From Hemicentrotus pulcherrimus (Eukaryota; Echinodermata; Echinoidea; Camarodonta; Strongylocentrotidae): DNA of 64,000 nt. The notes beneath the pieces were generated by a model, which ran no database searches, was not told where the DNA came from, and was given only the letters and a program-made list of their open reading frames with translations. Position 1 is the stretch's first letter. Each line of letters opens with the position of its first letter. Below are positions 36,783 through 49,621 of this stretch, piece by piece. Where the stretch lies: positions 68,025 to 132,024 of the forward strand of contig BEXV01000155.1 in assembly GCA_003118195.1 (NCBI GenBank), read 5' to 3'. Both the position numbers and the translations under genes were made by a program.

Positions 36783-38554
36783 AGTCTAGATTTGAGGACT
36801 ATTGAAGTAGAAGTATCGTTGAATCCTAAATATACAGGCTCTTTTCAAGGCAGTTTGGGGATCTTTAATAGTACTGATCACTTTGTATTTAGTGGATTGG
36901 AATTATTCATGAAATTTTCCATATTTGGTCTATATTCATTTATAAAATTTCATGGGAATTATCTTCTGATATAATTTATCTAACTAGTAAAAAAATGGAA
37001 GGCACATGTCTTGTCAGGCAAAAATATGACAAATTTCTTTGATAAAATATCTAACTATAAAATATGATAAACTCCTATAATAAATAAGTATATATATACT
37101 ATGATTAATGCTGTTAACAAACTATAAGCTATATTTGGGGCTTCAAATGAGTAACTATAGGAGAATATATGCTAACCTTAACTATGCACTGCACATGAAA
37201 CATATGACTAAGTAGGGGGACTCATATATACTTGTTGCAGTGCATGTATATATATTATTCAAATGCTGTGTGGTTAATATTGCAGTCTCTCATCATGGCC
37301 ATTCTCAATCAATATTGCATAGCACATGTGTTATCTCCAACCCTATTGACGGGCACAGACAGTGGAAAGAGAAAGAGAAAGCGAGCGAGAGAGACGTATC
37401 ATACAGCGTGTGTCACTCAATGATGACATATATGTTGGCTGGTATATATCCACAGACGTATTAATCCTCCCAAGGAAAGAAACTATATATTCCTCTCAAT
37501 ATAACTCTGTTGACAAGTTTAACAGCAAACTGCAGACATATAATACCCACTTCATATGTTTCAAAGGTGGAGTATATAGTTAAAAGTACAAGAATATATT
37601 CCTCTTGCAACTTAAGTTAGATGAGGTATATTGAGTAGGTGGTGAAGTGTGCTCAAGTATATTCTATCAGCTCCTCTCTGTAGATGCAGGTATATTAATA
37701 TAAGATTATATATCACAAAGGACAGTTGATATATATTCCATTCCTATGCCACACTGTGATATATTCCTTTGGCAAACTATATACACTGTATATGTTCCAC
37801 CACTGAGTTGCATTAACACTTCACTGATTTCGTGAAACTGTATCCTGACTGAAACTAGCTTTATCTACAATACTCTCATAGATTCTGAACTATATATATC
37901 TCACATCCTTGTTGATAAATTCCCTGATCAGTTGACAAAAATGCTGCTTTTGAATGGCAAACTCTATCACTAAGTAGTCTGTAGTGTATATAACTCTCGA
38001 GGATTAGTTATATAACTGTTCAGCAGACAATGAAGTTTTCTGATGAATAGGATTTAAAGGGTTAATGAAGCCAAATTGATTGGGTATGTCATCAAGACAG
38101 GTGAATCTGCATACTGAATGATATCTCACTAACTAATCAATAGTGGTGACAATCGACTGCTGATATATGTCTCTAATATACTCCAATGTTGATCAAGTCT
38201 TGCAAGGTGAACAATTATTTCACATTAAAATTCCACATTCAATGCCTCGTAAACATGAATCCAATATTAAAATCCCTCCGAGTGGTCTTTGAATCACATG
38301 TCTCTTGTGATGTATAGCATCGACCTCCTCTAACCTACAAAATTCCTGAAATCACTGCACGGGTATCACCATCAGGGTCTGTTGAAGTTTCACGACACGG
38401 CCCCCTCCGAAAATGGGAACGGACATTCCACAAGTGGCTCTGGCAGGTATTCCTCTACTAAACACTACTACTTGACGAACACCCCACCAGCCTAGTAAAT
38501 ACAGTATGTGCGAGCCGAGCTATCTCCAGCAGCACTTATAGTGTAGACAGCAAG

Positions 38555-38580
38555 CAGCAGCGATATATAGATTCTATAGC
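38555..38580 (-). promoter_or_regulatory. Possible TATA-type promoter for the Ig first exon
   Basis: On the minus strand the run CTATAGAATCTATATATCGC lies in a segment (about 38350-38610) with more CpG than its surroundings and upstream of the Ig exon. Transcription from here would give a leader that is either 1.8 kb long or spliced (an AG at 36786-36787 precedes ACTATG). This is only positional evidence. Confidence 0.25.
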
Positions 38581-41500
38581 ACAAAACTCTTCACAGTGTA
38601 CGGTTCAGTAAGAGAGAGGAGGCGTATACACAGCTTATTATTCATTGCATCCCACATACTTATTCACACAGTGCCAGTCTCAGTTGAGCTGCATAGTCTG
38701 AGCGTCCAGACACAAGTGTCCTTCTGATTTTTAAGTTATTTTGCTGAATCACTCATCTTTCAATATTTTGAACAAAATATATATCAAAATAAAGAAAACA
38801 TTGATAAGGCAAAAAGAGCAAGAATACAGAGAATGAGTTTAAGGACAAAGCATGTGATTGTGTGAAACTCCTGTACAGATGAGACTAAAGCCTATATGGT
38901 TCGTTCCACAAAGTAAACTTGTGGTCTGTTCCATTCTCCTATACAGGGGTGGCATGTTTGCATTGGTAAACCACTAGGGACAGATCAAAAGGAGGGGAAA
39001 TATTTGAGACCAAATAAAGCCTATTATAAAACTACTCCCACTGAAAATATAAATTGTTAGGGTTGTCTGGAACTTGTATGCCAATTTCACCCAAAAGATC
39101 AACATACTACAGTCGAAAATCAAAGTTCATAATTTAAAAAAAAGTTTGAGTACTTTATTAAACCATAGAGAGTTCCTAATAAATAAGTGGGTCAAGGAGC
39201 AGCTGAATATGATATTGACAATTGTAATCCTAATTCCCCACAGTTATGATCCATCCCTTTGCTTGAAAATATCATGACCTATCAAGAGACATTGCAAAAA
39301 TGGTGGGGAAAAGATGACAAAATATAGAATGAATTATCACTATAGGTAGTGAGAGAAAGATGAAATGATGGTGAGGTTAAAGATAAATTCAAGATAGAGA
39401 AGAGACACGATGGAATAAAGAACGATAGAAAGAATAGAAAAGATGATAAAAAAAGGTACTTGGATTGAAAAAGGGAAAGCAAATTTACAGAATTTTGATA
39501 ATTAAGGATGAAAATACCAAAACCTTTTGTGGTAGCAAGAAATGCATGGGCATTGGAATCACTTTATCAAAAGAGTTGTAACGTTTACGGATATTGAAAA
39601 AAAAAAAACAATTGAAAGCCACATCAAATGTTCTAATGAATGTCACACACTCCTTTCAAAACTAATTTCTCAAGAAATGAAGTTTAAAAAAGAACCCAAA
39701 CAGAACCTCTCGGCTTATAACGTCCAATGCATCAATGCACCCCACTGCCTTTTACAAACGCAATCTACAACAGGTTTTATTCTATGTTTGTATACCCACC
39801 CACCCAAAGAAACCCCAACCATTTTCCCCTTCTTTTTCTTCTCTTTTACTTCTTTATACTTTAAAAAAAAAAATCTTTTCTCTCTCTGTCATGGTTCCTT
39901 TCCGCTTTAAGATACCCATGGGCTCCAGTCCCATTCTCCCTATTCAAATGTCTCTATTCACATTTTTTCTCTATTCTGGTAAGCTTTACAAACCTGGCTT
40001 GTATTTACTCTCCAAGTAGAGGCAAGGGACAAAAGCAAAAGTGTGAATAATATGGCCTATATTGTTCCAATATTTTGAATAGTGTGGGAGAACTGAAACG
40101 TTTAGAATTTGTGCTAGTCTCATTTATCAACCTCGTTATAAATATGAAGTTGTCTGATAGGTACAAACTTTGGAGAAAAAACACCAAGTTCCCAATTGCT
40201 TTAACCAAAGGAGCAACAAAGGTTGTTTTGCACACTTCTCTTTCATAAACCTCAGAAAACATTCCATGGTCAGTTTTTTTTATAAATACAGACAATTAAA
40301 ACCATGTTATTGTTTGTGGCCCACTCAATAAATATAAAAAATGTAATAGATAAATTCATTGGAAAGGTATGAAGTACATGAAAAGAACCAATATTCAAGA
40401 ATATGTAATTTTATAATACTTTAGCAAGCACATACTTAAGTCCAAGCTTGCTTTATGATTTTCAGAGAATTTTAACAGTATTACTTTTAAGCATTCAGAA
40501 TAACTGCTTATCCAAATAGAAAATCACAAAAATAAGAGGTGATACTGGTACAGAGTTTCAATCTAACATCATACACGGGTACCGGTATACCTTTATAATG
40601 CATCTATTGATACTGTCCAGTAGAAATAGAAGGAAAACTAAATCACTAAAACCCTGACTACAATCTAAACATGTGCTAATGTCCTTCCTCTTTAATGATA
40701 CATGCTAAAGGTTAAACCTGAAAGACCTTTAACAATTTCCTCTTATTATAAACCATAGAAAAAAAGGCTTTACCTTAGAATCAGATAACTCAAGGGACGG
40801 TGAATGGAAATGATATGATGTCACAACCATGAACATTTTGCTAAATATTCTATTGCCAAAATCTCCAAGAATATTTTCATGACATGAGGGAATATGATGA
40901 TTTTTATTTGTATTTGCTAATTTTGTGAGGAGATGAAGTAATGATGTGGCATACAATGAAGCTTTTCTTTCATTTAAGGCGTATGTGTGCAATGTAAAGA
41001 GTAGATCTGTATAATTGATGATCAATACACATAGATTTGAATAACAATCGGATTCCATGAATTTCAACAAGGGAAGGAAGGATGGAAGAGATCAATATTT
41101 CAGACAAGAAAGGAAGGATCAACCGAAAGTAGAGTAAATATACAAGGCAGTCTAAACAGCCATCATATTTTTTGTGAAAGAACAAAGTTATTACTGGTAA
41201 GCCAAAAGCAAATAAAAAATGAAGAGTAGTAAGAAATTTTTGTTAGTAATAGCAAAATAAAAATATAATTAGGGAAACCACGGTTGCGATTTTTCCTACC
41301 TACCTACTGTATATTCTCATCAAATTATAGCTTTTGACAAAATGATTTGGATTTTCTTTAGAAAATACAGGTACCATTACTGAATTACACTGTTATTTTG
41401 CAGCCCTAAAAGTAACAGTATCCTGATCCATCAATAACAAATGATTTGGAGTACTTGATCTCTCCCATCCTGCTTAACCTATCTCTTCAGTAGGAAATAA

Positions 41501-41758
41501 ATCGACTGTGACTACAGGTCATCAATCAGTGAAGTTTGAATAAAAACTTGGGCAATTGGTAATTGGAAACAATTTACGAATATATTGCTTTCATAAGCGG
41601 TGCTCAATGGGACATTCATTTCCTCCCTTTGTGGGTGATAAAAGAGGATAATTGCAGCTATCTTTACGGAGCACAGATCCTGTTTCTCATTACCTCAAAT
41701 GGTTGGTTATTACTCTAAGTTGCAGCATCATTGTCTCGTCTGAGAAGGGCCCTTTGTT

Positions 41759-41763
<5 letters not shown>

Positions 41764-41794
<31 letters not shown>

Positions 41795-41809
41795 ACCCCT
41801 CTCTCTCTA
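41764..41809. repeat. (TC)n microsatellite
   Basis: CT dinucleotide run, followed by a longer degenerate pyrimidine-rich stretch to about 41945. Confidence 0.95.
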
Positions 41810-44282
41810 GTTCAATGTGTCTCTGTCTGACTCCACCTCTTTACTTTCTCTATATTTCTTTATCTCTACCTTTCTATCTCTCCCTACATTTATATCCATA
41901 TATCTTTTTGTTGTCTCTCCATCTATCTCTCTCCTTCGTATCGTCTGATTCAGTGTGTTGTTCAATACCTTCCCCTACTATTCTCTTGTTTATCTGTGTC
42001 ACTGGAAGGTATTAGTCACTTTAGGAAGCAGTAAACTTCCTAGTCAAGAGTTTAGTCCGAGGTGAGAACAAAACCTAGCAAGCATTTGGGGAAAAGGCTC
42101 TAGCAGTCTGCAACTACAAATACATGGGTGTATCATGCAACTACCTTTCCATCAGCTGATACCCCCGCCCCAATATGTTAATATTCCCTTATACATGTAC
42201 CGGTATATTCGGATGTCCATTGACTATATCTTTAGTCCTAAAATCATATTTTTTTAAAGTAAAGACATTGTAAAGTAAGTTATTCCCACATAATATAATC
42301 AAAGTCAAGCTTAACAATCCAATGAAGATTAAAGACTACTAAATTGACTCATGAAAGTTCTATCTACATGACTATACTCATTCACAGAAGGTAATAATAG
42401 CTGACAATGAAGAGTACCGTCATATAACTGTCTACACCATCAATGGCAACAGCTCATTGTCAACATAATCACATGATTGGTTGGGGAATTCCTATTATAA
42501 TTGCAATGCACATTTCCTTTCGCTACATACATGTATTTCCTGAATACACTTGCTATGTGCAAGAACTTTTATAAAAAATCTTGATCCCATTAAGATCTAA
42601 TCTTACTAATTGCATTATAATGATGATGCAACATGATGGGGATAAGCGTTCCCGGTAATCTACATGCACTTGCATGCTGTCCTATACATTAATCAAAAAG
42701 CTACAAAAACACTCATATAAATTATGATATGTATCTGAAATGGATGACAAGGCTGACAAGGCTGAAAATTGCTGTTGAATTGTTGTACAATAGAGAGAAA
42801 TATCTGTGAATTCCTTAGAAAATACCTTTTACAAACACCTTTTTAAAGAAAAAAAAAAGTAACATTCCTTAGAAAATACATTTCCAATATAATATTTCTA
42901 TAAGTCAAACACCTTTTGAAATCTTGAGGCAACGTAGTTCCTTCCTTCTCAGTAAGGTATACTGTGATATAAATGTCATCTGGAATTGGGGAGGAAGAGT
43001 GTAGGAGTTGAGTCTGGCATTGACTTCATGCATGATTCATTTCGGTCTTTCTTAAATATCAACATCACTCATTGGTGTCGTGTTGTGAAAAGAAGAGAAG
43101 GTTTTAAAGGCATGGCCAACCTGTAAAATCTGGACAAGACAAGCTTTAATAATCCTTGGAAGAAGAAGCAAAACTAGCACTACTTTAAAACCTGAATAGT
43201 ACATTCACTTGCAAGCAGAATAAAGGACAGGTTCACAGCCCATACAGTGAACATGAAACTGAATTAATGCCCTAATCATATTTAAATACCTTACCACTGC
43301 ATGCATGGGAATGATAAGTATGCTCAAACAGGATGAGAATTCAGTCGATAATTGTTTTGAGATGTTTGAAACCAAGAGAAACAACTCCAAAAGGGATATG
43401 AAACCCAATTATGTGCTAATAACGTACTCTTATGTTTGTTGATTATATCCCAGTTGCTTAGCAACACGACGCTCTTCATACAGACTAGTTTCCTTGTTCT
43501 CGTGGGAGGGTTTAATGTGTTAGAGGAATAAGGACATCCTTTTTACTGGGAGAATTGGTTTTAGTATTCCTGTCGTGGTCTGGTTTTTGGTTTGGCTAGT
43601 CGAGCCCTTAATAATTGATAAAACAGTGAATATTTAATAATAATGTGGCAGACCACATTCATGCATGTGTTGTTGTAAACATGTTTTTGTTTTTCCTACA
43701 TCCAGGTTCAATTTAGTTCACTTGGCGGAACAGGGATTAAACAGGTTTTTCTCCTTTGTACAAAAAATGGACACAAAAAACAAAATATGTTAATTCCTTT
43801 CTTCCTATGAAAAAAACAGAAACAGGTTAGTTTGGTAAGATACTTGATAGATAGGTAACCGTATTATCTTCATAGTGACAACATATGGCAATACTTTCTA
43901 CACAAATTATCTCACAGATTTGTAGTTATCTAGCAAATCACAATGAGGGGAAAAGGTCAGATATAGATTTGTTATTCCTGTTAATCACAGATAATATGGA
44001 GCTATCAAAATAGATCATATGTTCTGTTCAGAGCTGGAAAGGCATTATCTCTGTATATAAAGTACATGCAGTAACGCCCTTCTGGCTCCCAGCATACAAT
44101 ATCAAACACCTGATTGTTGCTGGTTAGGAAAAGTATGTACATGGCATAACAACACGTAGTGTGAACTTGATCAATTAGGCCTAGACAAATTCTGAAGGTC
44201 AGCTTGATTTTTGATAAAGAACGCGGTTGATTCGATAGAATTATATCATATTTAAAAGCAGCTGCAGTAACACACAGGTATA

Positions 44283-44330
44283 GGAGGGAGGGAGGGAGGG
44301 AGGGAGGGAGAGAGAGAGAGAGAGAGAGAG
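44283..44330. repeat. (GGGA)n(GA)n compound microsatellite
   Basis: GGAG tetranucleotide repeats passing into a GA dinucleotide run. Confidence 0.95.
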
Positions 44331-44949
44331 CATAGGTATTGGGAAAAGTGTGATAAAATTCTACAGATTAAATTTATATGTGGCAGGGCATTATCCATAG
44401 AAAACAAAATTGCTACTTGGAATTTTGAATGTAAAAAAAATATTAACATAATTACTTCTAACATGCAAGGGCTATACGTGAAAACTCTAAATGACTGATA
44501 CATATACACATGAACATGAGAGTGAATTAAAGAACTGAGGGAAAGTCAAATCAAGTGAATAAACATTTTAATAGTCACAGGAAGAGAGTTGTCACAGTAA
44601 TATCATATTGCCATTCAATTTCCAGCACGATTATCAGTATTTCCTGAAAGGATTTAAGATATTAATTGTTGCTTGTTTTATTATCACAGATACTTAGACA
44701 ATACATGTCTGTGGTCATTTTACTGCTATACACAGATTGAGTATGTAGATATAGGCTTTATTATTTGTTCCACATATGGGTGTGCATACGGTACATATGT
44801 ATGTTGATAGCTGGGTATAAACATCATGAATATTAAGTTTGGGAAGATAATTGCTACAGTGTGTGTTAAGGAATTTTAAAAATATATATCAGTATGACAG
44901 ATGAGTAAAGTAATCGAGAGAGATAGATTGAAGAAATCAAAGCTGTATC

Positions 44950-44996
44950 AAAAGAGAGAGAGAGAGAAAGAGAGAAAGAGAGAGAGAAAGAGAGAT
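44950..44996. repeat. GA-rich microsatellite
   Basis: Interrupted (GA)n tract. Confidence 0.9.
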
Positions 44997-45529
44997 TACA
45001 GAGGGTAGTACAGAAAGAGAAGTCTATAAAGGCAAAAGGAATTAAAGATGGAGAGATAAATAAAGTAGAGACAGCCACACATGTAAAAACAGGCATGCTA
45101 AATCCATAGAATTTGGTTTGACTCTGATATAACAAACATTTTCCATAAACTCCAGCCCAAATTATCTCATACTCTGTATTCAGAGGGTTAAAAAGCAGTC
45201 ACTGAAGCAAAATTAATACAGACTCAAACAAGTGGGTGTGGCCGATAATGATATAAAATAAATCCAGGTGCCAACTGATATCACACATATGGATATAACT
45301 GTGCGCTTAGGCTTCCAAATCAAGACTAATCCAATACCAAGCTTGCTGGTACGTGGTTTATAAACATTCAAAGCCTTTCCATTAGAATTGAGTGCTAACA
45401 AGGTCATTAGCATTATGAAGTAATTGAAATAATATAACCGGGTGCTATGGTAAAATTAACTGCAATTTTTTTTTTTTTAAATTCATGTACATGTACAAGG
45501 ACAGAGAAGGATAGAAAGGAAGTTGATAA

Positions 45530-45730
45530 GAGAGAAGAGAGAGAGACATCGGTAGGATAGAGAGAGATATATGGATAGGGTGGAGAGAAAGAGAGTAAGA
45601 GGAGGTAGAGCAAGAGAGGGAGAGAGAGAGAGAGATAGAGAGAGAAAGAAATGGAGAGAGAGAGAGAGAGAGAGAAAGAAAGAGAAAGAGAGAGAGAGAG
45701 AGGACGAGGGAGGAAAGGCAGAGAGACAGG
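45530..45730. repeat. GA-rich low-complexity tract
   Basis: Long interrupted (GA)n; the 157-residue Ser/Leu frames on the opposite strand are repeat artefacts. Confidence 0.95.
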
Positions 45731-47040
45731 GGACAGAATAGAGAGACAATGATAAATAATAGAAATAGGAGAACTACAATGAAGGAGGACGGCATGGATA
45801 TAAGGAAGATAGGGAAAGAAAAGAAGGAATAAGGGGGTACTCTCAAGTCCAAGGGGCACAGAGACACAATATGATGAAATGGCCAAGTGTTACCGAGGTA
45901 TAAGATTAACAAGTACAAACAAAAAAATACATCTCTTATTGTCCTCTCTTACCCTACCTAAATCCACACCACCTCCTGCTTTAACACAGTATTATCCAGA
46001 CTTAGCGAAGGGTAGCTAATGCCACTTGTATTTCAGCTCTCATGATGGCCTTCACGCCTTCCGGCCATGTACGATTGAATCCCCTCCAAGGTTTTCAGTG
46101 TCAAATGGTATTTAATTAATTAAGCAGTGGTTAATACATGATTGAGTAGATATATGTACTAGCCTACTGGTAACTTGTTGAGCAGGATACGCAGACTTGT
46201 TGTCAAGGTTACTTCCCTGAGCCTCATAATAATAACTATGTATGTAGGTGTATGGAATTCAATAATTTTGCATGTTTTTAATTCTTCATTATTTCTTTAC
46301 TACATGTTCGTACATAATTGGACTGGATACTAAATGTAGCCCAACTAGACTTGATGTGAAGTTTTATTTTACTGTTCCTTTACTTTAAATATAATATTGT
46401 GACATGAAATATGGAAGTGTATGTCATTTGACATTTCAGCATGAATATCTTACTTTTTTCTTTCTCAACTTCGTTATTTTATGTTCTCAATATCCTTTCT
46501 ATTCAATTTTGCTTCTTCACTTTTCTATCGTCCTTCTTCTTTAAGTTTGTTTATTCCTCCCATGCTTGTAAGTGGCTGTAGTGTTCTATGTGTTTGTGCA
46601 TCAATAAGAAAACACCATCTTGTTAAATCAGTTCTCATGTATGAACATTTGTCTTTTTTTCTTCCAGCTTTATAACTTCTTCATTCTCTTCATTTCTTTG
46701 TATTGAAATAGTTTCATTTGGCTACAATTCTTTTAGGGGCCTCTTTTCATACTTTTTGAAAACACTTTCAAAGACAATTTGCCTCATAGCTTCAGACCCA
46801 TATAGTCATATTCTCCACTTTATGATACCCACAAATGATATCTAATAATATTTCTTAAATATCTGAAAATGTCCTAAATATTAAACTTCCTTTTAATACA
46901 GTCATGTATTTTTTTCCGGTTAAACACCAATGGCAATAGAAACACGTTGATGTCTGTTTCTATTCAGATGTGTATTCAAGATTCATGAACTGCTGTGTCC
47001 AAAACATTGCCATAACCTGTACAAAGATATTCTGAAACCA

Positions 47041-47120
47041 TTAACCCGTTGATCACTGAATTCTCTTATTCCCATAGGCTTTATACAGGGACCACCTGAG
47101 TTCGGTAGGCAATGGGTTAA
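47041..47120. repeat. TTAACCC-type short element, copy A
   Basis: About 80 bp beginning TTAACCCGTTGATCACTGAA and ending GGTAGGCAATGGGTTAA, with inverted ends TTAACCC / GGGTTAA. Related copies are at 20588-20666, 58187-58269 and a fragment at 1844-1892. Confidence 0.65.
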
Positions 47121-48071
47121 AATGGACTTATGACAGTCTGGCTCTGACTCTATGAGTTGTAACCCTTCACTAACCTGCATGGGTTCATCTCAAGAATCCA
47201 ACATAGTGCACCATTCAGCATGTCTCCCTGTGTAGGTGTCACACTTCAACCTTACCTTATGGCTCTGATGACAGTATCATACTCACAATCATCCTCTCAA
47301 TCATTCTTTTATTTTCATCAATTCTCAATTCATTATCAGTTTCATTTCCATCACAATTGAAACAACACATACTGCACATGTACACATGATTGAATGATCA
47401 CCCATGAAGTATAGTGGAAACTCATTTATTAGGTTGTTGTTTTTCTTTTCAATTTGATAACTTGGCAAAAGTCAATGTAATGACCAAGTACTTGTACATG
47501 TAGTACATGTATGATAATTTTTTGGAAGTTGTTTACTGATCATTAAAACAAAGAAATCACCAGTTTTTAACAAATTACTAGCAAAAATCAACTCATGTAA
47601 TTTTCAAAAGAATTTGTCTTTGCTAGTCCCCACATAAATGTACGTATGCAGTGTAGTTTCACTCTCATAGAGATTGCCAAGTGGAATACAAACCATACAC
47701 ATCATTCATTTACATGCATTGACATACACACACATGTAACAACAGATCTGATCCAAGCAAACCGTCAGTAAAATCATAAAACTGTTTTGTTGCAATTCAC
47801 TGATATGCCGAAGAATGACATCTAGTGTTCATATCAACAATCCAGTTTTTATATCAACCACTCCAGTGAAGTCCAATACAACATGCAAAAAGATAGATTT
47901 AAGCACAAATCAGTTTTTAGTTTTTGTATAATTCTGTTTTTTCCAAATTGGTCACTCTATTCATAATACACCACTTGTCTTACTTATAAAAAGGACATTG
48001 AGAAAGAAGTATGCATATAAACTATTGAGCTATAAAGTATTGAAGCACTGAATATAATTGGCTGAACTTAC

Positions 48072-48201
48072 CGGCTGAGTCTACTTGGCCCACGATGACG
48101 TCAGCACCAGGCTGGTGTCGATGGTTAGCGGTCAAATCATCACCAAGACCTCGGAGAGAGGTCAGGTGAGGGGCATGGTCCTGGATGTCAGCAACAACGA
48201 T
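48072..48201 (-). CDS. MACF1: Rod exon 20 (helix B; last exon before the 40-kb intron)
   Basis: 130 bp, phase 0 in and phase 1 out, IVVADIQDHAPHLTSLRGLG to QVDSA plus G before GTAAGT. Joined to exon 21 it gives QVDSAEERWLRLQEKAK, a continuous helix C. The two exons then total 330 bp, the standard repeat length seen in exons 12+13, 23+24 and 25. This length and phase agreement is the main evidence that exon 20 splices over 40.3 kb to exon 21. Confidence 0.88.
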
Positions 48202-48490
48202 CTGAGCAAAAAAACAGATGGAGGGCAACAAAATGATGAGGAAGGAGACTTGGAAGAAAAATTGAACATACAGATATACAGTGTAGGCACATGCTCTTGT
48301 CCATGTACAGTATATTATACAGAACATATCAGTATTTTATGATGTTTTGGTTGTAGCTGCATATTCATTTTAAGAAAAAAAATCATATTCACTTTCTATG
48401 AATATGTTTAACAATAAAATAGTATTCAATGCAATATTAGCATTTATCAGGCTCTTAAAAGTTCCCTAGAACTTGTTCCTTCATACGCTT

Positions 48491-48550
48491 GCATTTTCTT
48501 TGACAAGAATCAACGTTTGTAATTCTCCACCAAGGTCTTAAATGGGACAG
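48491..48550 (+). repeat. Diverged fragment of the same SINE body
   Basis: TTTGACAAGAATCAACG ... AATTCTCCACCAAGGTCTTA ... AATGGGACAGG parallels the SINE segment at 48722-48785 (TTTGGCAAGACATTGATC ... ACTCTCCACCCAGGTGTT ... AATGGGTACCCGG). It lies about 230 bp before it, suggesting an older insertion. Confidence 0.55.
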
Positions 48551-48640
48551 GAAGGAAATCTAGAGGCAGGGTAATATTGGAGCAAGCCTCAGGTGGATAC
48601 AGGTGAAACAGAAGTGTCCAAGTCTTCTATTATATTGTAG

Positions 48641-48996
48641 AGGTGTCGTGGACGAGTGGATATGTCACCAGACTGTGGATCACAACGTCCGCGGTTCATG
48701 TCCCACCGCGGCACTAATGTCCTTTGGCAAGACATTGATCTTCATTTGCCACTCTCCACCCAGGTGTTAAATGGGTACCCGGTAGGATGCGAAAGCTAAT
48801 GTCCTTAGATTAGCAAGTGTGCGTTTGTAAAAATGACGCCTGGCTGGAATGCTCCCCAGGGAGTGGAGAATGTGCATACATTGTGTGCGGGTAAGCCTGA
48901 ATCCGATGACCGGGGTAATAATATATATATCTGTAAAGCGCTTTGATAGGGTCCACCTGAAAAGCGCCATATAAGAAATAGTTATTATTGTTATTA
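48641..48996 (+). mobile_element. tRNA-derived SINE
   Basis: The head has an RNA polymerase III A box (TGGACGAGTGG, 48649-48659) and B box (GGTTCATGTCC, 48693-48703), 34 bp apart. The tail has paired AAAGCGC words (GTAAAGCGCTTTG ... AAAAGCGCCATATAA) and ends in a TTATTATTGTTATTA run. It is inserted antisense to the host gene in the intron between exons 20 and 19. No clear target-site duplication was seen. Confidence 0.8.
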
Positions 48997-49034
48997 CTGA
49001 AACCCTACTGTATGTACTTGTATAACCTATATAC

Positions 49035-49270
49035 CTTGTGTTCCTGTAGTCTCCTAGCAGCATCCCCGGCGGTCAAGCCTTGAGGAATCTCCTGCTTCAG
49101 CTGACCCTCCACACCGTCCATCCAGCCTTGCAGACCGGTCAGCTCGCTGCGGAACAGGTTGCCATTCTCCAGAGCATCGTCCAGTTCAAATTTGCGGTCA
49201 GCAAGCTTGTCGCCAAGGGTCTGGTAGCGCTCGTTGACGTCGGCAAGGTTTCGCTGGGTTTCGGTGGTAC
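49035..49270 (-). CDS. MACF1: Rod exon 19 (spectrin repeat, second half)
   Basis: 236 bp, phase 1 in and phase 0 out. It encodes [G]TTETQRNLADVNERYQTLGD, helix A SELTGLQGWMDGVEGQLKQE, and ARRLQEHK|GTATAT. It is homologous to exon 7. Exons 17-19 form one 161-residue repeat with the inserted loop. Confidence 0.9.
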
Positions 49271-49502
49271 CTGGTAGATGAAAACACAATCGATTCACAC
49301 CTATAAGTTTTGTCTCAGCATAAAACTCCAGATATATATATGTACATGTAAATAAACAATTTAAAAAATGTTAAAGACGGGTGGCTAGCTCTATTAATAG
49401 TCAACAATAAAATGGTTCTAATCTTCCTTTAGGGGCCAATGATATTCCCTGATTTTGCCCTTTTGCCAGCCGCAAAATAAAATGTGGAAGTATTGTTCTT
49501 AC

Positions 49503-49621
49503 CGTCGTCCAGAAGGAAGGAGCTCTCATTAAGCTCAGATCCGAAGGAGCTCCTGCGAGATCCTGTGCTACTGGTATCCAGACTTCTGGTGTCGGAGCCA
49601 GCTCTGGACATTAGGAAGACC
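49503..49621 (-). CDS. MACF1: Rod exon 18 (Ser/Arg-rich loop)
   Basis: 119 bp, phase 2 in and phase 1 out (donor GACG|GTAAGA). It encodes [K]VFLMSRAGSDTRSLDTSSTG then SRRSSFGSELNESSFLLDD. About one third of residues are Ser/Thr, unlike any neighbouring helix. RRSSF fits a basophilic-kinase consensus (R-R-x-S-hydrophobic). As it is skippable only with a frame change (119 is not a multiple of 3), it is probably constitutive, or skipped together with a neighbour. Confidence 0.85.

Larger units (their letters stand above)
36783..48071 (-). other. 40-kb intron, segment 4 (5' flank of the Ig exon)
   Basis: The first 1.8 kb upstream of the Ig exon contains repeated TATATTCC words and a TATA-like site near 38.57 kb. 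The rest is A+T-rich with GA/TC tracts and one TTAACCC element (47041-47120). No coding sequence was found. Confidence 0.7.
48202..49034 (-). other. Intron between exons 19 and 20
   Basis: 833 bp, largely the SINE at 48641-48996 and an older SINE fragment at 48491-48550. Confidence 0.85.

Noticed and set aside
36353..36787. Ig exon as an ordinary internal exon between exons 20 and 21
   Set aside because: The only AG close upstream (before ACTATG) would place exon 20's phase-1 end out of the Ig frame, and a TAG lies in frame two codons before the ATG; a first exon fits better.
48641..48715. Functional tRNA gene
   Set aside because: A and B boxes are present but the B box deviates (GGTTCATGTCC) and a SINE body and tail follow directly.
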